DNA of 64,000 bases. Origin: Thermoleophilum album. Its GTDB lineage: Bacteria; Actinomycetota; Thermoleophilia; Solirubrobacterales; Thermoleophilaceae. The number at the start of each line of letters is the position of its first letter. Position 1 is the first letter of the stretch. Shown piece by piece: positions 56,227-64,000 of this stretch. The notes below the pieces were generated by a model, which was given only the letters and a program-made list of their open reading frames with translations, was not told the origin of the DNA and did not search any database. The stretch is from NCBI RefSeq assembly GCF_028867705.1, contig NZ_CP066171.1:1860001-1924000 (forward strand). The letters run 5' to 3'. The translations under genes and the position numbers were made by a program.

Positions 56227-57807
56227 TCACGCACGCCGCCAGAGCGCGCGCAGCAGCTGGCGTTCGCTGTGATCGAGCACGGCGACGAAAGCCACGACCC
56301 ATCCCGCAACGACCGCCGCGGCAGCCGCCGCGAGCGCCAGCGGACCGCCGCCGGCGAGCGTGCGCTGCGCGCCGAACGCACCGGCCGCTGCGACCGCGGC
56401 GGCCACCCAACCGGGCGCGACCACTGCTCGCGCGAAGCGCCGCGGCAGACCGCCCACAGCTTGCAAACCGGCGCGTGCCAACCACACCCCTTGCACCGCC
56501 GCCGGCAGGGCGATCGCCACAGCGACACCGGTCGCGCCAGCGGAGGGCGCAAGCCCAGCGGCGAGGACCAGGTTGGCCGCGACCGTCGCGAGCGCCGCCC
56601 GCAGCACCTGTGTCGCGCCGCCGCTCGCGACGAGCAACGCCGCGCCCACCATCCCGGCGGCGTACACCAGCCAGTAGGAGAGGAGGACCGCCAGCGCCGG
56701 CGCCCCTCCGCCGTAGCGCGCACCGAGCCAAAGCTCGAGAAGCGGCCGCGCCGACACCGCACCAGCGGCGGCCAGCGGCGCGGTCGAAAAAAGCGCGTAG
56801 CGCATCCCACGCACGGCGAGCTCGCGCAGAGCCGCGCTGTCACCTGCGGCCCGGAGGCGCGCCGCGGCCGGCAGCACGGTGGTGACGAAAGCCGCCCCGA
56901 GCGCCCGCAAGACGTTGTGCGCCCGCAGCGGCCCCTCGAAGAGACCGACCGCGCGCGGCGACGCGAGCGCGCCGAGCAGCGCCCGATCGGCGGTGTACAC
57001 CACCGCGCTTGTGATCTCCGCAGCCGAGAGCTGCGCGCCGCCGGTGGCGAGGCGCCGAGCGGTGTCGATGCGAAGAAAGGCGGGGCGCAGCCGCGCCCAC
57101 CCGTGCAGGGGACGCGACGCAGCTGCGGCCAAACCGACCGCGAGCGGCAGCGTCCCGTTCGCCCCCACCACCGCCCACAGCGGCGCTCCCGCGGCGGCGA
57201 GCGCACAGACGAGAGCGCCGTAGGCGGCGAGGCCAGCGAGCTCGCAGCCGGCGAGCAGCATGAAGCGGCCGCGTGCCCGCACCACGTCGCGCAACAACAT
57301 GAGCGGCCAGCCCAAAGCCACCGCCACCGCCAGCGCGAGGGCCCCGAGCTCGGCTTGCCGCTCGAGGCCGGGCGGCAGACGCAGCGCCGCCGCGATAGCC
57401 CAGCCCGCCGCAGCGACAAGCGCGGCAGCCGCGAGCGCCGCGACGACGTACAGCGCGAGCGCGGACGTGGCGACGATCGACCGGCGCGCGCCCCCATCGC
57501 CGCCCGCCCCCTCCGCGTCGACGACTGCCAGCTCGCGCACGACCGCAGCGGCTGCCGCGTTCTGGATGACCAACAGGTAGCCGGCGAGCGAAGAGAGCAG
57601 ACCGAAAACACCGAAAGCGCGCAGGTCGAGAGCGCGGCCGACCACGGTCGCTACCACCAACATCACCACCAGGCCGCCAGCTTGGGAGAGCTGCTGCGCA
57701 AACGTGCCGCGAACGACACCTGCGCCCCGCGGCAGACCAGCCGCTCGAGCTGCTGCTCGGCGGCCTACGGCGGCGCCCCGGCCGGGAGATGGCGCACGCG
57801 GCGACAC
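56227..57807 (-). CDS. Second Wzx-type flippase (MOP superfamily)
   Basis: 526 residues from GTG 57807 with 12-14 membrane helices and an Ala/Arg-rich N-terminus of about 30 residues before TFAQQLSQAGGLVVMLV. The mid-protein SAVVYTADRALLGALASPRAVGLF (shortened) is the second half-repeat opening. Extremely alanine-rich and GC-rich. TAGGTT lies nine bases before the GTG with no ribosome-binding site. Divergent from the wecG-like gene. Confidence 0.85.
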   Translation of the reverse strand: MSPRAPSPGRGAAVGRRAAARAAGLPRGAGVVRGTFAQQLSQAGGLVVMLVVATVVGRALDLRAFGVFGLLSSLAGYLLVIQNAAAAAVVRELAVVDAEGAGGDGGARRSIVATSALALYVVAALAAAALVAAAGWAIAAALRLPPGLERQAELGALALAVAVALGWPLMLLRDVVRARGRFMLLAGCELAGLAAYGALVCALAAAGAPLWAVVGANGTLPLAVGLAAAASRPLHGWARLRPAFLRIDTARRLATGGAQLSAAEITSAVVYTADRALLGALASPRAVGLFEGPLRAHNVLRALGAAFVTTVLPAAARLRAAGDSAALRELAVRGMRYALFSTAPLAAAGAVSARPLLELWLGARYGGGAPALAVLLSYWLVYAAGMVGAALLVASGGATQVLRAALATVAANLVLAAGLAPSAGATGVAVAIALPAAVQGVWLARAGLQAVGGLPRRFARAVVAPGWVAAAVAAAGAFGAQRTLAGGGPLALAAAAAAVVAGWVVAFVAVLDHSERQLLRALWRRA

Positions 57808-57816
57808 GGCTGCGCG

Positions 57817-57826
57817 AACCTACACT
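57817..57826. promoter_or_regulatory. Overlapping divergent -10 boxes
   Basis: AACCTACACT holds TAGGTT on minus (57822-57817), nine bases before the flippase GTG, and TACACT on plus (57821-57826), which could serve the wecG-like gene with a leader of about 90 bases. The two boxes share two bases, so transcription in one direction may block the other. Confidence 0.4.
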
Positions 57827-57921
57827 GTGACCAGCCGCGGAGCGCACCTTCCGGCGTCCGCGACTGTTAGACACTCGTAGACAGCTTCCCGAAGGGTGCA
57901 ACCCGCCCCCTGCGCCCGCCG

Positions 57922-58761
57922 ATGAACAGCCGAATATCCGCTCCTTCGCTAGCTACTTCCGCTTCGCTGCCCGACGCGCGAACGCCCGAGTGTGTGCGCA
58001 TCCTCGGCGTGCCGATCACGCTCGTCGACTACGAGCGGGCGATGGACGTGATGGACCGCATCGTCGACTGCGACGAGCGCGGTTACGTCTGCGCCGTCGC
58101 CGTTCACGCCGTCGTCACGGCCGAGCACGACCCCGAGCTAAGGGCGGCTCTCGAGGGAGCGACGATGGTCGTCCCCGACGGGATGCCGCTGGTGTGGGCG
58201 GCGCGCGCGCTCGGCCACCCGCTGCGCGACCGCGTCTACGGGCCCGAGCTGATGGCGCGCTACCTCGACCGATGCGCCCAGCGCGGCCGGCGCGTTTGGC
58301 TCTACGGCGGGCACGACGCCGAGTGGCTCGAGCGGCTCGAGCGCCGGCTGCTCGCCCGCTACCCAGGACTCGAGATCGCCGGGTCGTGGTCGCCACCGCA
58401 CCGTCCGCTCTCGGAGCGCGAGGAGCGCGAACTGGCAGCCCGTATCAACCACGACGACCCCGACGTCGTCTGGGTCGGGATCGGGGCACCGAAACAAGAG
58501 AAGTGGATGGCACGGATGCGCGAGCACCTCGACGCACGCGTCCTATGCGGAGTGGGCGCGGCCTTCGACTTCCACGCCGGACGTGTCCAGCAAGCGCCGC
58601 GCTGGATGCAGGAGGTAGGACTCGAGTGGGTGTGGCGCAGCACACGCGAGCCGCGCCGGCTGCTGCCACGCTACCTGACGACCAACCCACGCTTCGTCGC
58701 GCGTGCGCTCTACCAGATCGCGGGCGAGCGGGCTCGGCGGCGAGCGAACGCTGCGCCGTAG
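57922..58761 (+). CDS. WecG/TagA/CpsF-family glycosyltransferase (GT26)
   Basis: 279 residues from ATG 57922. Family signatures: ILGVPITLVDYERAMD, VVPDGMPLVWAAR (with the catalytic-region aspartate), YGPELMARYLDRC, NHDDPDVVWVGIGAPKQEKWM and GVGAAFDFHAGRVQQAPRWMQ (cut short). Members add the second sugar, often ManNAc or ManNAcA, to lipid-linked GlcNAc. The dehydrogenase just downstream may provide the uronate donor. Confidence 0.92.
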   Translation: MNSRISAPSLATSASLPDARTPECVRILGVPITLVDYERAMDVMDRIVDCDERGYVCAVAVHAVVTAEHDPELRAALEGATMVVPDGMPLVWAARALGHPLRDRVYGPELMARYLDRCAQRGRRVWLYGGHDAEWLERLERRLLARYPGLEIAGSWSPPHRPLSEREERELAARINHDDPDVVWVGIGAPKQEKWMARMREHLDARVLCGVGAAFDFHAGRVQQAPRWMQEVGLEWVWRSTREPRRLLPRYLTTNPRFVARALYQIAGERARRRANAAP

Positions 58762-58771
58762 AGTTGCGTTC

Positions 58772-60079
58772 GTGGGAACACGCGTCGCTGTCGTCGGTCT
58801 CGGACGAGTAGGGCTGCCGCTGGCGCTGTCGTTCGCCGACCGCGGCCTCGACGTCATCGGCATCGACCGCGACCCGCAGATCCTGGCAGCGGTACGCGCC
58901 GGGCGCATGCCGTTCCGGGAGCGCGGCACGCAAGCCCTGCTCGAGCGTGTCCACGCCAGCGGGCGGCTGACGGTGGCCGACAGCGTCGTCGCGGCGGCAG
59001 ACGCCGACGACATCGTGCTTACGCTCGGCACGCCCGCGCACGAGCACATCGAGATCGACGTCGGCCAGATCCGCAGCGCGCTCGACGACCTCTTGCCGGT
59101 CTTGCGTCCCGGGCACGCACTGCTTCTGCGCTCGACGGTCGCACCCGGTACGACGGAGTGGGTCGCCGGCTACGTAGAACAGCGGCGCGGACTGCGCGCC
59201 GGCGAGGACTTTTTCGTCGCCCACGTTCCCGAGCGGATCGCGCAGAACCGCTTCCTCGAAGAGATCGAAACGCTGCCGTGCATCGTCGGGGCGAGCGACG
59301 AGCGCTCGGCCGAGCGCGCTGCGCGGCTGTTCTCGGTGTTCGGCTGCGAGATCCGCCGCACGACACCGGTACAAGCCGAGCTCGCCAAGATCTGGACGAA
59401 CATCCTCCGCTACACCCAGTTCTCGCTGCCCAACCTGCTGATGATGGAGTGCGAGCAGTACGGGGCGAACGTGTTCGAGGTCATCGACTTGGTCAACCGC
59501 GACTATCCGCGCGGGGGCATCGCCGCCCCGGGGCTCACAGCCGGCACGTGTCTGCGCAAGGACTTCGCTTTCTCCGAGGAGCGCTCGCCCGCTCCCGGCA
59601 TGTTGCTGGCGGTGTCGCGCGTCCACGAAACCGTTCCGCGCTTTCTGGTCGACGGACTCAAGCGCCGTCTCGGCGGGACTTTGCGCGACCGCAAGGTGGC
59701 GGTGCTCGGTCTCACGTTCAAACGCGATTGCGACGACACCCGCGACTCCCTCAGCTACAAGCTGATCCGCCTGCTCGAGCGCGAGCTGGCGATCGTCGGT
59801 CGCCACGACCCCTACGTGCCGCGCGAATCCGAGCCGCTCGATGAAGTGCTGCGGGGTGCGGCGGCCGTGGTCGTTGCCACCAACCACAGTGTCTACGACG
59901 GGATCGCGTCGCGTCTAGAGCCGGGAACGCTGGTCGCCGACCCCTGGAACTGCACCGGCACCGGTGCGGTTTTCGCTCGCGTCGGCGCGCCGCCGGCGGC
60001 GACGGCCGAGCGGGTCGCGAGCTCGGCGGCGACGGCCGCTGCGGGCGCCGGCGACGGGAACACACGGGACGACGCGTGA
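58772..60079 (+). CDS. UDP-sugar dehydrogenase (UDP-glucose/ManNAc 6-dehydrogenase family)
   Basis: 435 residues from GTG 58772, ten bases after the wecG-like stop. NAD-binding VVGLGRVGLPLAL (8-20), ILRYTQFSLPNLL in the central domain, catalytic C260 in AGTCLRKDF, and the C-terminal LGLTFKRDCDDTRDS. It oxidises C6 of a UDP-sugar to the uronic acid. Context with WecG favours UDP-ManNAcA, but the substrate is not proven. The C-terminus has an Ala-rich 30-residue tail. Confidence 0.9.
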   Translation: MGTRVAVVGLGRVGLPLALSFADRGLDVIGIDRDPQILAAVRAGRMPFRERGTQALLERVHASGRLTVADSVVAAADADDIVLTLGTPAHEHIEIDVGQIRSALDDLLPVLRPGHALLLRSTVAPGTTEWVAGYVEQRRGLRAGEDFFVAHVPERIAQNRFLEEIETLPCIVGASDERSAERAARLFSVFGCEIRRTTPVQAELAKIWTNILRYTQFSLPNLLMMECEQYGANVFEVIDLVNRDYPRGGIAAPGLTAGTCLRKDFAFSEERSPAPGMLLAVSRVHETVPRFLVDGLKRRLGGTLRDRKVAVLGLTFKRDCDDTRDSLSYKLIRLLERELAIVGRHDPYVPRESEPLDEVLRGAAAVVVATNHSVYDGIASRLEPGTLVADPWNCTGTGAVFARVGAPPAATAERVASSAATAAAGAGDGNTRDDA

Positions 60080-61071
60080 GCTCCGTCCTCGTCACCGGTG
60101 CTGCGGGCACGATCGGGCGGGCGGTCGTGCGCCGCTTGCTGGAGGAACCGGAAGTCGTGCGCGTGCGCGTCGCCGACCAGGTCGCGCCGCCCAGCTGGAT
60201 GGCCGAGGCGTGCGAGGTCGTGGTCGGCGATCTACGCGACAGCGACGTCGCGCGCCGCGCCGTGCGCGGGCAGACACACGTCGTCCACCTCGCCGCGATC
60301 GTCGGCGGTATCGCCAATTTCCACCGCTGTCCCCAAACCCTTTTGGCCGCCAACACAGCGCTGCTCAACGCCGTCTTCGACGCCGCGATCGCCGAGCGGG
60401 TGGAGCGCCTCGTCTACGTCTCGTCCTCGATGGTGTTCGAACGCGCCACCCGCTTCCCCACGCCCGAAGAGCACATCGACGAGTGCCCGCCGCCGCGGTC
60501 CGCCTACGGCTTCTCGAAACTCGCCGGCGAGGTGATGTGCCGCGCCGCCCACGCCGAGCACGGGCTCGAGTACGCGATCTGCCGACCGTTCAACGCCTAC
60601 GGCCCGGGCGAGATGCCGGCGTCGGAACCGGGAATCGCGCACGTCGTTCCCGATCTGCTGCACAAGGCTCTGCGCCGCCAGCGGCCGCTCGAGATCTTCG
60701 GGTCCGGTCGCCAAACGCGCACGCTCACGCACGTCGACGACATTGCCGAGGGCATCGCCCGCTGCTGCTTCCACCCAGCTGCCGCTTGCGAGGACTTCAA
60801 CATCTCAGCCGCCGAGGAGCTGACCGTCGCCGAGATCGCCGAGCTCTGCTGGCAGGCGTGCGGCAACGATCCGGCCGAGTTCGAGCTGCGCAGCGTACCG
60901 TCGTTCGAGGTGGACGTTCAGCGCCGCTGGCCGAGCGTGGAGAAGGCGCGCCGGCTGCTCGACTTCGAAGCCCGCGTACCGTTGCGCGAGGGCATCGCCC
61001 GGACGGCCGAGTGGCTCCGGCGCGAGCTCGAGCCAGAACGCGCGACTGGCTACGGCGCGAGCTCGCGATAG
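60076..61071 (+). CDS. NAD-dependent sugar epimerase/dehydratase
   Basis: 331 residues from GTG 60076, overlapping the dehydrogenase stop (GTGA). GAAGTIGRAVV at 8-18, HLAAIVGGIANF, SSSMVFE and the catalytic Y144/K148 in SAYGFSKLAGE mark the extended SDR family; PFNAYGPGEMP follows. The GGIANF stretch resembles GDP-sugar 3,5-epimerase-like members of the family. Its 3' end overlaps the next GT4 gene (minus) by 22 bases. Confidence 0.87.
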   Translation: MSSVLVTGAAGTIGRAVVRRLLEEPEVVRVRVADQVAPPSWMAEACEVVVGDLRDSDVARRAVRGQTHVVHLAAIVGGIANFHRCPQTLLAANTALLNAVFDAAIAERVERLVYVSSSMVFERATRFPTPEEHIDECPPPRSAYGFSKLAGEVMCRAAHAEHGLEYAICRPFNAYGPGEMPASEPGIAHVVPDLLHKALRRQRPLEIFGSGRQTRTLTHVDDIAEGIARCCFHPAAACEDFNISAAEELTVAEIAELCWQACGNDPAEFELRSVPSFEVDVQRRWPSVEKARRLLDFEARVPLREGIARTAEWLRRELEPERATGYGASSR

Positions 61072-62210
61072 AGCGCGCGAATGTCGTCGATGTAGCGCTC
61101 GCGGGCGAAGCGCTCGCGCGCGCGGGCGAGGTTGCGCTCGCCCTCGGCCCGGCGCCGGGCAGGGTCGCCCCAAAGCAGCGCCATCCGCTCGGCGAGCTCG
61201 TCGACCGCTCCCGGTTGCACGCACGAGTCGTCGCCCACCAGCTCCGGCAGCGCACCTGAACGCGCTGCGACGACGGGCAGCCCGGCGGCAAGCGCCTCGA
61301 GCGCCGCATAGCCGGCGAACTCGGGCACGAGCGACGGAACCAAGACGAACGCCGCCTCGGCTCGCAGCCGGCGTAGCTCGTCGGCGCTCGCCCAGCCGCT
61401 GAAGCGCACGTCGGCGGCGAGCTCTCGCGCCAACGCGGCGAGCCGCGCCTGCTCGGGTCCGGCGCCGGCGACGACGAGCGGCACACGCGCAGCACTGGCG
61501 GCACGGAGGGCCCACTCGACTCCCTTCTCGGGAACGAGACGAGCGGCAACCAGCGCGTAGCGCCCGGTGTCGGCGCACGACGACGAAGCGAAGGCGTCGG
61601 GCGGCAGGTAGTGCGGCACGACCCGGACGCGCTCCTCCGGAACACCGATCGCGCGCGCACGCGCAAGCGCGTAGGCGCTCGGCACGACGAAGCGGTCGAC
61701 CGCCGCCAGTGTTCGCCGAAAGTGCCGCGCTAGCGCCACCGCGTACACGACCGACTCGGGCAGCGAGCGCCGGCAGTCGTGAAGCACGGCGGGAAGCGTG
61801 AACCGCCCCCGGCACTGCCGGCAGACGCGGCCGTTGCGCCAGGCGATACCGATGGAGCAGGAGAGCCGCAGATTGTGGAGCTGCAGCACCGTGCGCGCCC
61901 CGAGCCTGCGTGCAGACTCGAGCAGTCGCACCCCGAGCACCGGCAGGAGGTTGTGCGCGTGCACCACGAGTTGCCTTTCGCGCCCGGCTTGTGCCGCTGC
62001 CGCCGCGACCGCTGACGCCAGCCCGCGCTCGCCCCCGGCGAGCAGCGCGCGGGCTGCGGCGCTGCGCGCGAGCTCGGCCGAGTCACGCTCAAGGAGCGCA
62101 CATGCCACTCCGGCGGCACGCAAGGCAGCGAGCTGCAAGGCCACGCACCGCTCCTCTCCGCCCACCTGGCGGTAGCGGTTGTGGGCCACGATCACGGTGA
62201 GGGCATCCAC
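61050..62210 (-). CDS. GT4-family glycosyltransferase
   Basis: 386 residues from GTG 62210. N-terminal IVAHNRYRQVGGEERC; a cysteine pair in GRVCRQCRGRF with a later HDCRRSLPES, seen in a subset of GT4 enzymes; C-terminal LVAARLVPEKGVEWALRA and EFAGYAALEALAAGLPVVAA. TAGGGT lies eight bases before the GTG and no ribosome-binding site is present. Starts 23 bases from the divergent GT2 gene. Confidence 0.88.
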   Translation of the reverse strand: MDALTVIVAHNRYRQVGGEERCVALQLAALRAAGVACALLERDSAELARSAAARALLAGGERGLASAVAAAAAQAGRERQLVVHAHNLLPVLGVRLLESARRLGARTVLQLHNLRLSCSIGIAWRNGRVCRQCRGRFTLPAVLHDCRRSLPESVVYAVALARHFRRTLAAVDRFVVPSAYALARARAIGVPEERVRVVPHYLPPDAFASSSCADTGRYALVAARLVPEKGVEWALRAASAARVPLVVAGAGPEQARLAALARELAADVRFSGWASADELRRLRAEAAFVLVPSLVPEFAGYAALEALAAGLPVVAARSGALPELVGDDSCVQPGAVDELAERMALLWGDPARRRAEGERNLARARERFARERYIDDIRALYRELAP

Positions 62211-62217
62211 CGCTGGC

Positions 62218-62224
62218 TACCCTA
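62218..62224. promoter_or_regulatory. Shared bidirectional -10 element (TACCCTA)
   Basis: The whole gap between two divergent start codons is 23 bases. TACCCT on plus (62218-62223) ends ten bases before ATG 62234; TAGGGT on minus (62224-62219) ends eight bases before GTG 62210. One seven-base core could place both transcription starts at or within about three bases of the start codons. Confidence 0.45.
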
Positions 62225-62233
62225 CGCACGCCC

Positions 62234-63091
62234 ATGCCGACGCCCGCGGTGTCCGTTGCGATCCCGACCCGCGACCGGCCGGCGGAGCTCGAGCGTGCGC
62301 TCGCATCGCTCGCCGCAGCCGCCGCGCACGAGTCCGCCGAGCTGATCGTCGTCGACGACGGTTCGAGGAGCAAGGCTGTCGCCGATTTGGCGCACGCCTA
62401 CGGGGTGCGCTATGTGCGCCACGAGCCAGCGACGACACTCAACGCAGCGCGCAACCGTGCGCTCGAGGAAGCGCGCGCCGACCTCGTGGCCTTCGTCGAC
62501 GACGACGTGATCGTGCCGCCCGACTGGTTGCGCGAACTGGTGGGCGGCGCCGCCCGCTACCCCGACGCCGACGCCTTCGCCGGCCGCATCGTGGCGCGCA
62601 TCGCTGGGCTCGCGGGGCGTGGCTGCGGGCGCCACGGCGCACCGATAACCGAGCTCGACCTGGGAGAGTCCGACCGCGAGATCGAGTGCGCCTGGGGCGC
62701 GTGCATGGCTCTCCGCCGGCGCGCGCTCGAGCGCGCGGGTCTCTTCGACCCGGCGATACCGAGCGACGACGGCGACGAGAGCGAGTGGTTCGAGCGTCTG
62801 CGCGCTGCCGGAGGGCGCGTCGTCTACCTCGGCGGGTGGCGTCTCGAGCACGTGCGCTGCGGTCCGTCGGCGCGCTTCGTCGCGCTCGCACGGTCGAGCT
62901 ACCGCCGCGGCCGTGGCGCGCGGCGCAGCGACCGCCGACGCGGCAGCGAGCCGCCGCTGCGCAGCGAGCTGCGGACGCTCGCCGGCTGCCTGTGGCACGT
63001 CTTGCGCCGCCGCTGCCCGCAGGGCGTGTTCCTCGCCGCGCACTCGTTCGGACGTCTCGTCGAGGCGTCCCGACACGCGGGAACGCGATGA
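62234..63091 (+). CDS. GT2-family glycosyltransferase
   Basis: 285 residues from ATG 62234. SVAIPTRDRPAELERAL, LIVVDDGSRSKAV, LVAFVDDDVIVPPDWL and DDGDESEWFERLRAAGGRVVY (shortened) give a classic GT2 core; the C-terminal 70 residues are very Arg-rich. It overlaps the next gene by four bases (ATGA), so the two are coupled. Confidence 0.87.
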   Translation: MPTPAVSVAIPTRDRPAELERALASLAAAAAHESAELIVVDDGSRSKAVADLAHAYGVRYVRHEPATTLNAARNRALEEARADLVAFVDDDVIVPPDWLRELVGGAARYPDADAFAGRIVARIAGLAGRGCGRHGAPITELDLGESDREIECAWGACMALRRRALERAGLFDPAIPSDDGDESEWFERLRAAGGRVVYLGGWRLEHVRCGPSARFVALARSSYRRGRGARRSDRRRGSEPPLRSELRTLAGCLWHVLRRRCPQGVFLAAHSFGRLVEASRHAGTR

Positions 63092-64000
63092 CCACACCGC
63101 GGACGCCTGCTACCGCCAGCGAGCCGGCAAGCGAGAGCGGCACACGCCCGCGTCGCGAGGACGTGCTGTCGGGACGTGCCGGCTACGTCGGCCGACGCCG
63201 GCCGCTTTTGCGCCTGGTTGACCGCGGTCTCGATCTGGCGAGCGGGCTGCTCGGCCAGCGGCGCCAGCTCGACCGTCTCGCGGCGCTGCTCCCCCGCCAG
63301 CGGGTCTTGGCGCTGGCGATCTACAGCGACGAGCGCGCCGCGGTCCTCGAGCAGGCACTCAGCGAGCTTGCCGCCACGCGCCACTCCCTGACCGTGCGAC
63401 TCGCCGCGACCGGCGCGGGGTCGCCAGCGTTGGCTCGGCTCACGGTTGTCCGCGGAGCGCGCGGCGGCAAGTTCGAGAACCTGAACCGCCTGCTCGAGGA
63501 GAGCCCCTCGTGGGGAGAGTTCGACTGGATCGTCGTTCTCGACGACGACGTTGCGCTGCCGCCACGCTTCCTTGACCGTCTCGTCGCCGCCTGCGCCGGC
63601 CTGCGCTTCGATCTCGCCCAGCCCGCGCTGTCGCGCTCGAGCCACGGCGCCTGGCCGGTGACGCACCGGCGGTTGCCGCTCGCGCGCACGACGCGTTTCG
63701 TCGAGATCGGCCCGGTCACGGTGTTTTCGCGGCGGGCAGCGGGAGCGCTGATGCCGTTCCCCGCGCTCCGCTACGGCTGGGGGCTCGAGCTGCACTGGTC
63801 GGCGCTCGCCGCCCGCCACAAGTTGCGGCTCGGGGTCGTCGACGCGCTGCCCGTACGCCACGAGCTGGCGCCGGTAGCGAGCAGCTACCCGGCCGAGCGG
63901 GCGATAGCCGAAGCGCTCGATTTCCTGGCCGAGCGCCCTTTCGTGCCTTCACGCCGTGCCGCGGTGACACTGGCGCGCCACTTCCGCCTGCCACGCCGGG
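63088..64000 (+). CDS. Probable glycosyltransferase, partial (runs off the right edge)
   Basis: ATG 63088 opens a frame of 304 codons with no stop before the window end. Residues about 120-160 read GGKFENLNRLLEE and DWIVVLDDDVALPPRFLD, a GT-A-like nucleotide-sugar core with a DDD triad; later FVEIGPVTVFSR, LRYGWGLELHW and PVRHELAPVA look like a conserved acceptor region. I do not recognise the exact family. The first 25 residues are polar and probably disordered. Confidence 0.75.
   Translation, partial: MTTPRTPATASEPASESGTRPRREDVLSGRAGYVGRRRPLLRLVDRGLDLASGLLGQRRQLDRLAALLPRQRVLALAIYSDERAAVLEQALSELAATRHSLTVRLAATGAGSPALARLTVVRGARGGKFENLNRLLEESPSWGEFDWIVVLDDDVALPPRFLDRLVAACAGLRFDLAQPALSRSSHGAWPVTHRRLPLARTTRFVEIGPVTVFSRRAAGALMPFPALRYGWGLELHWSALAARHKLRLGVVDALPVRHELAPVASSYPAERAIAEALDFLAERPFVPSRRAAVTLARHFRLPRR

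Noticed and set aside
54769-57870. Plus-strand frame of 1033 codons
   Set aside because: It runs in the wrong frame of lhgO and antisense to the second flippase; the sequence is Arg/Ala/Gly repeats without a fold.

Overview
The window is high-GC bacterial DNA and reads as one chromosome segment of an actinobacterium. The class Thermoleophilia (Thermoleophilum/Solirubrobacter relatives) is my best guess. The basis is the GC-rich codon use, frequent GTG/TTG starts, an actinobacterial-type L10 leader, a class II (B12-dependent) ribonucleotide reductase and many TANNNT -10 boxes. The placement is inference; no rRNA gene is present to confirm it.

Layout. (1) 1-7.4 kb, minus strand: the str and S10 clusters in transcription order rpsL, rpsG, fusA, tuf, rpsJ, rplC, rplD, rplW, rplB (rplB cut by the window edge). 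An opposite-strand membrane-protein gene sits between rpsG and fusA, and a textbook intrinsic terminator lies 32 bases before fusA. (2) 7.5-9.1 kb: a DMT-type transporter and a small HAD-fold protein. (3) 9.1-20.7 kb, minus strand: rpmG, secE, nusG, rplK, rplA, rplJ, rplL, rpoB, rpoC, with an L10 leader and an attenuator-like hairpin plus a promoter before rpoB. (4) 20.8-27.5 kb: three tRNA genes (Thr-GGT, Tyr-GTA, Thr-CGT), the housekeeping-type sigma factor, FolE2, a Clp-N-like small protein, PgsA, a DUF3817 protein, a DUF192 protein, and DNA polymerase III delta-prime with thymidylate kinase. (5) 27.5-32.6 kb: a UDP-glucose 4-epimerase-like protein, NrdJ and a flavin-dependent monooxygenase-like protein. 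(6) 32.7-64 kb: a large cell-surface polysaccharide region. It starts with an AT-richer block encoding a membrane protein and a 1066-residue methyltransferase/coiled-coil/GT2/GT4 protein. It continues with an ABC polysaccharide exporter (Wzt/Wzm type), a small coiled-coil protein and a GT2-GT4 fusion. Beyond these come at least eight further glycosyltransferases, two Wzx-type flippases, a WecG-type transferase, a nucleotide-sugar dehydrogenase and a second epimerase. MgtC and LhgO are metabolic genes embedded in this region.

How the genes work together: the left half builds ribosomes and RNA polymerase. The right half makes nucleotide sugars (epimerases, dehydrogenase), assembles glycans and exports them by two routes, ABC transporter and flippase. 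The methyltransferase/coiled-coil protein next to a Wzt with a carbohydrate-binding tail suggests a chain-capping and length-measuring export system; this is a hypothesis. A recurring signal is a TANNNT hexamer 6-11 bases before start codons that lack a Shine-Dalgarno sequence, seen at nine genes, which points to common leaderless transcription.
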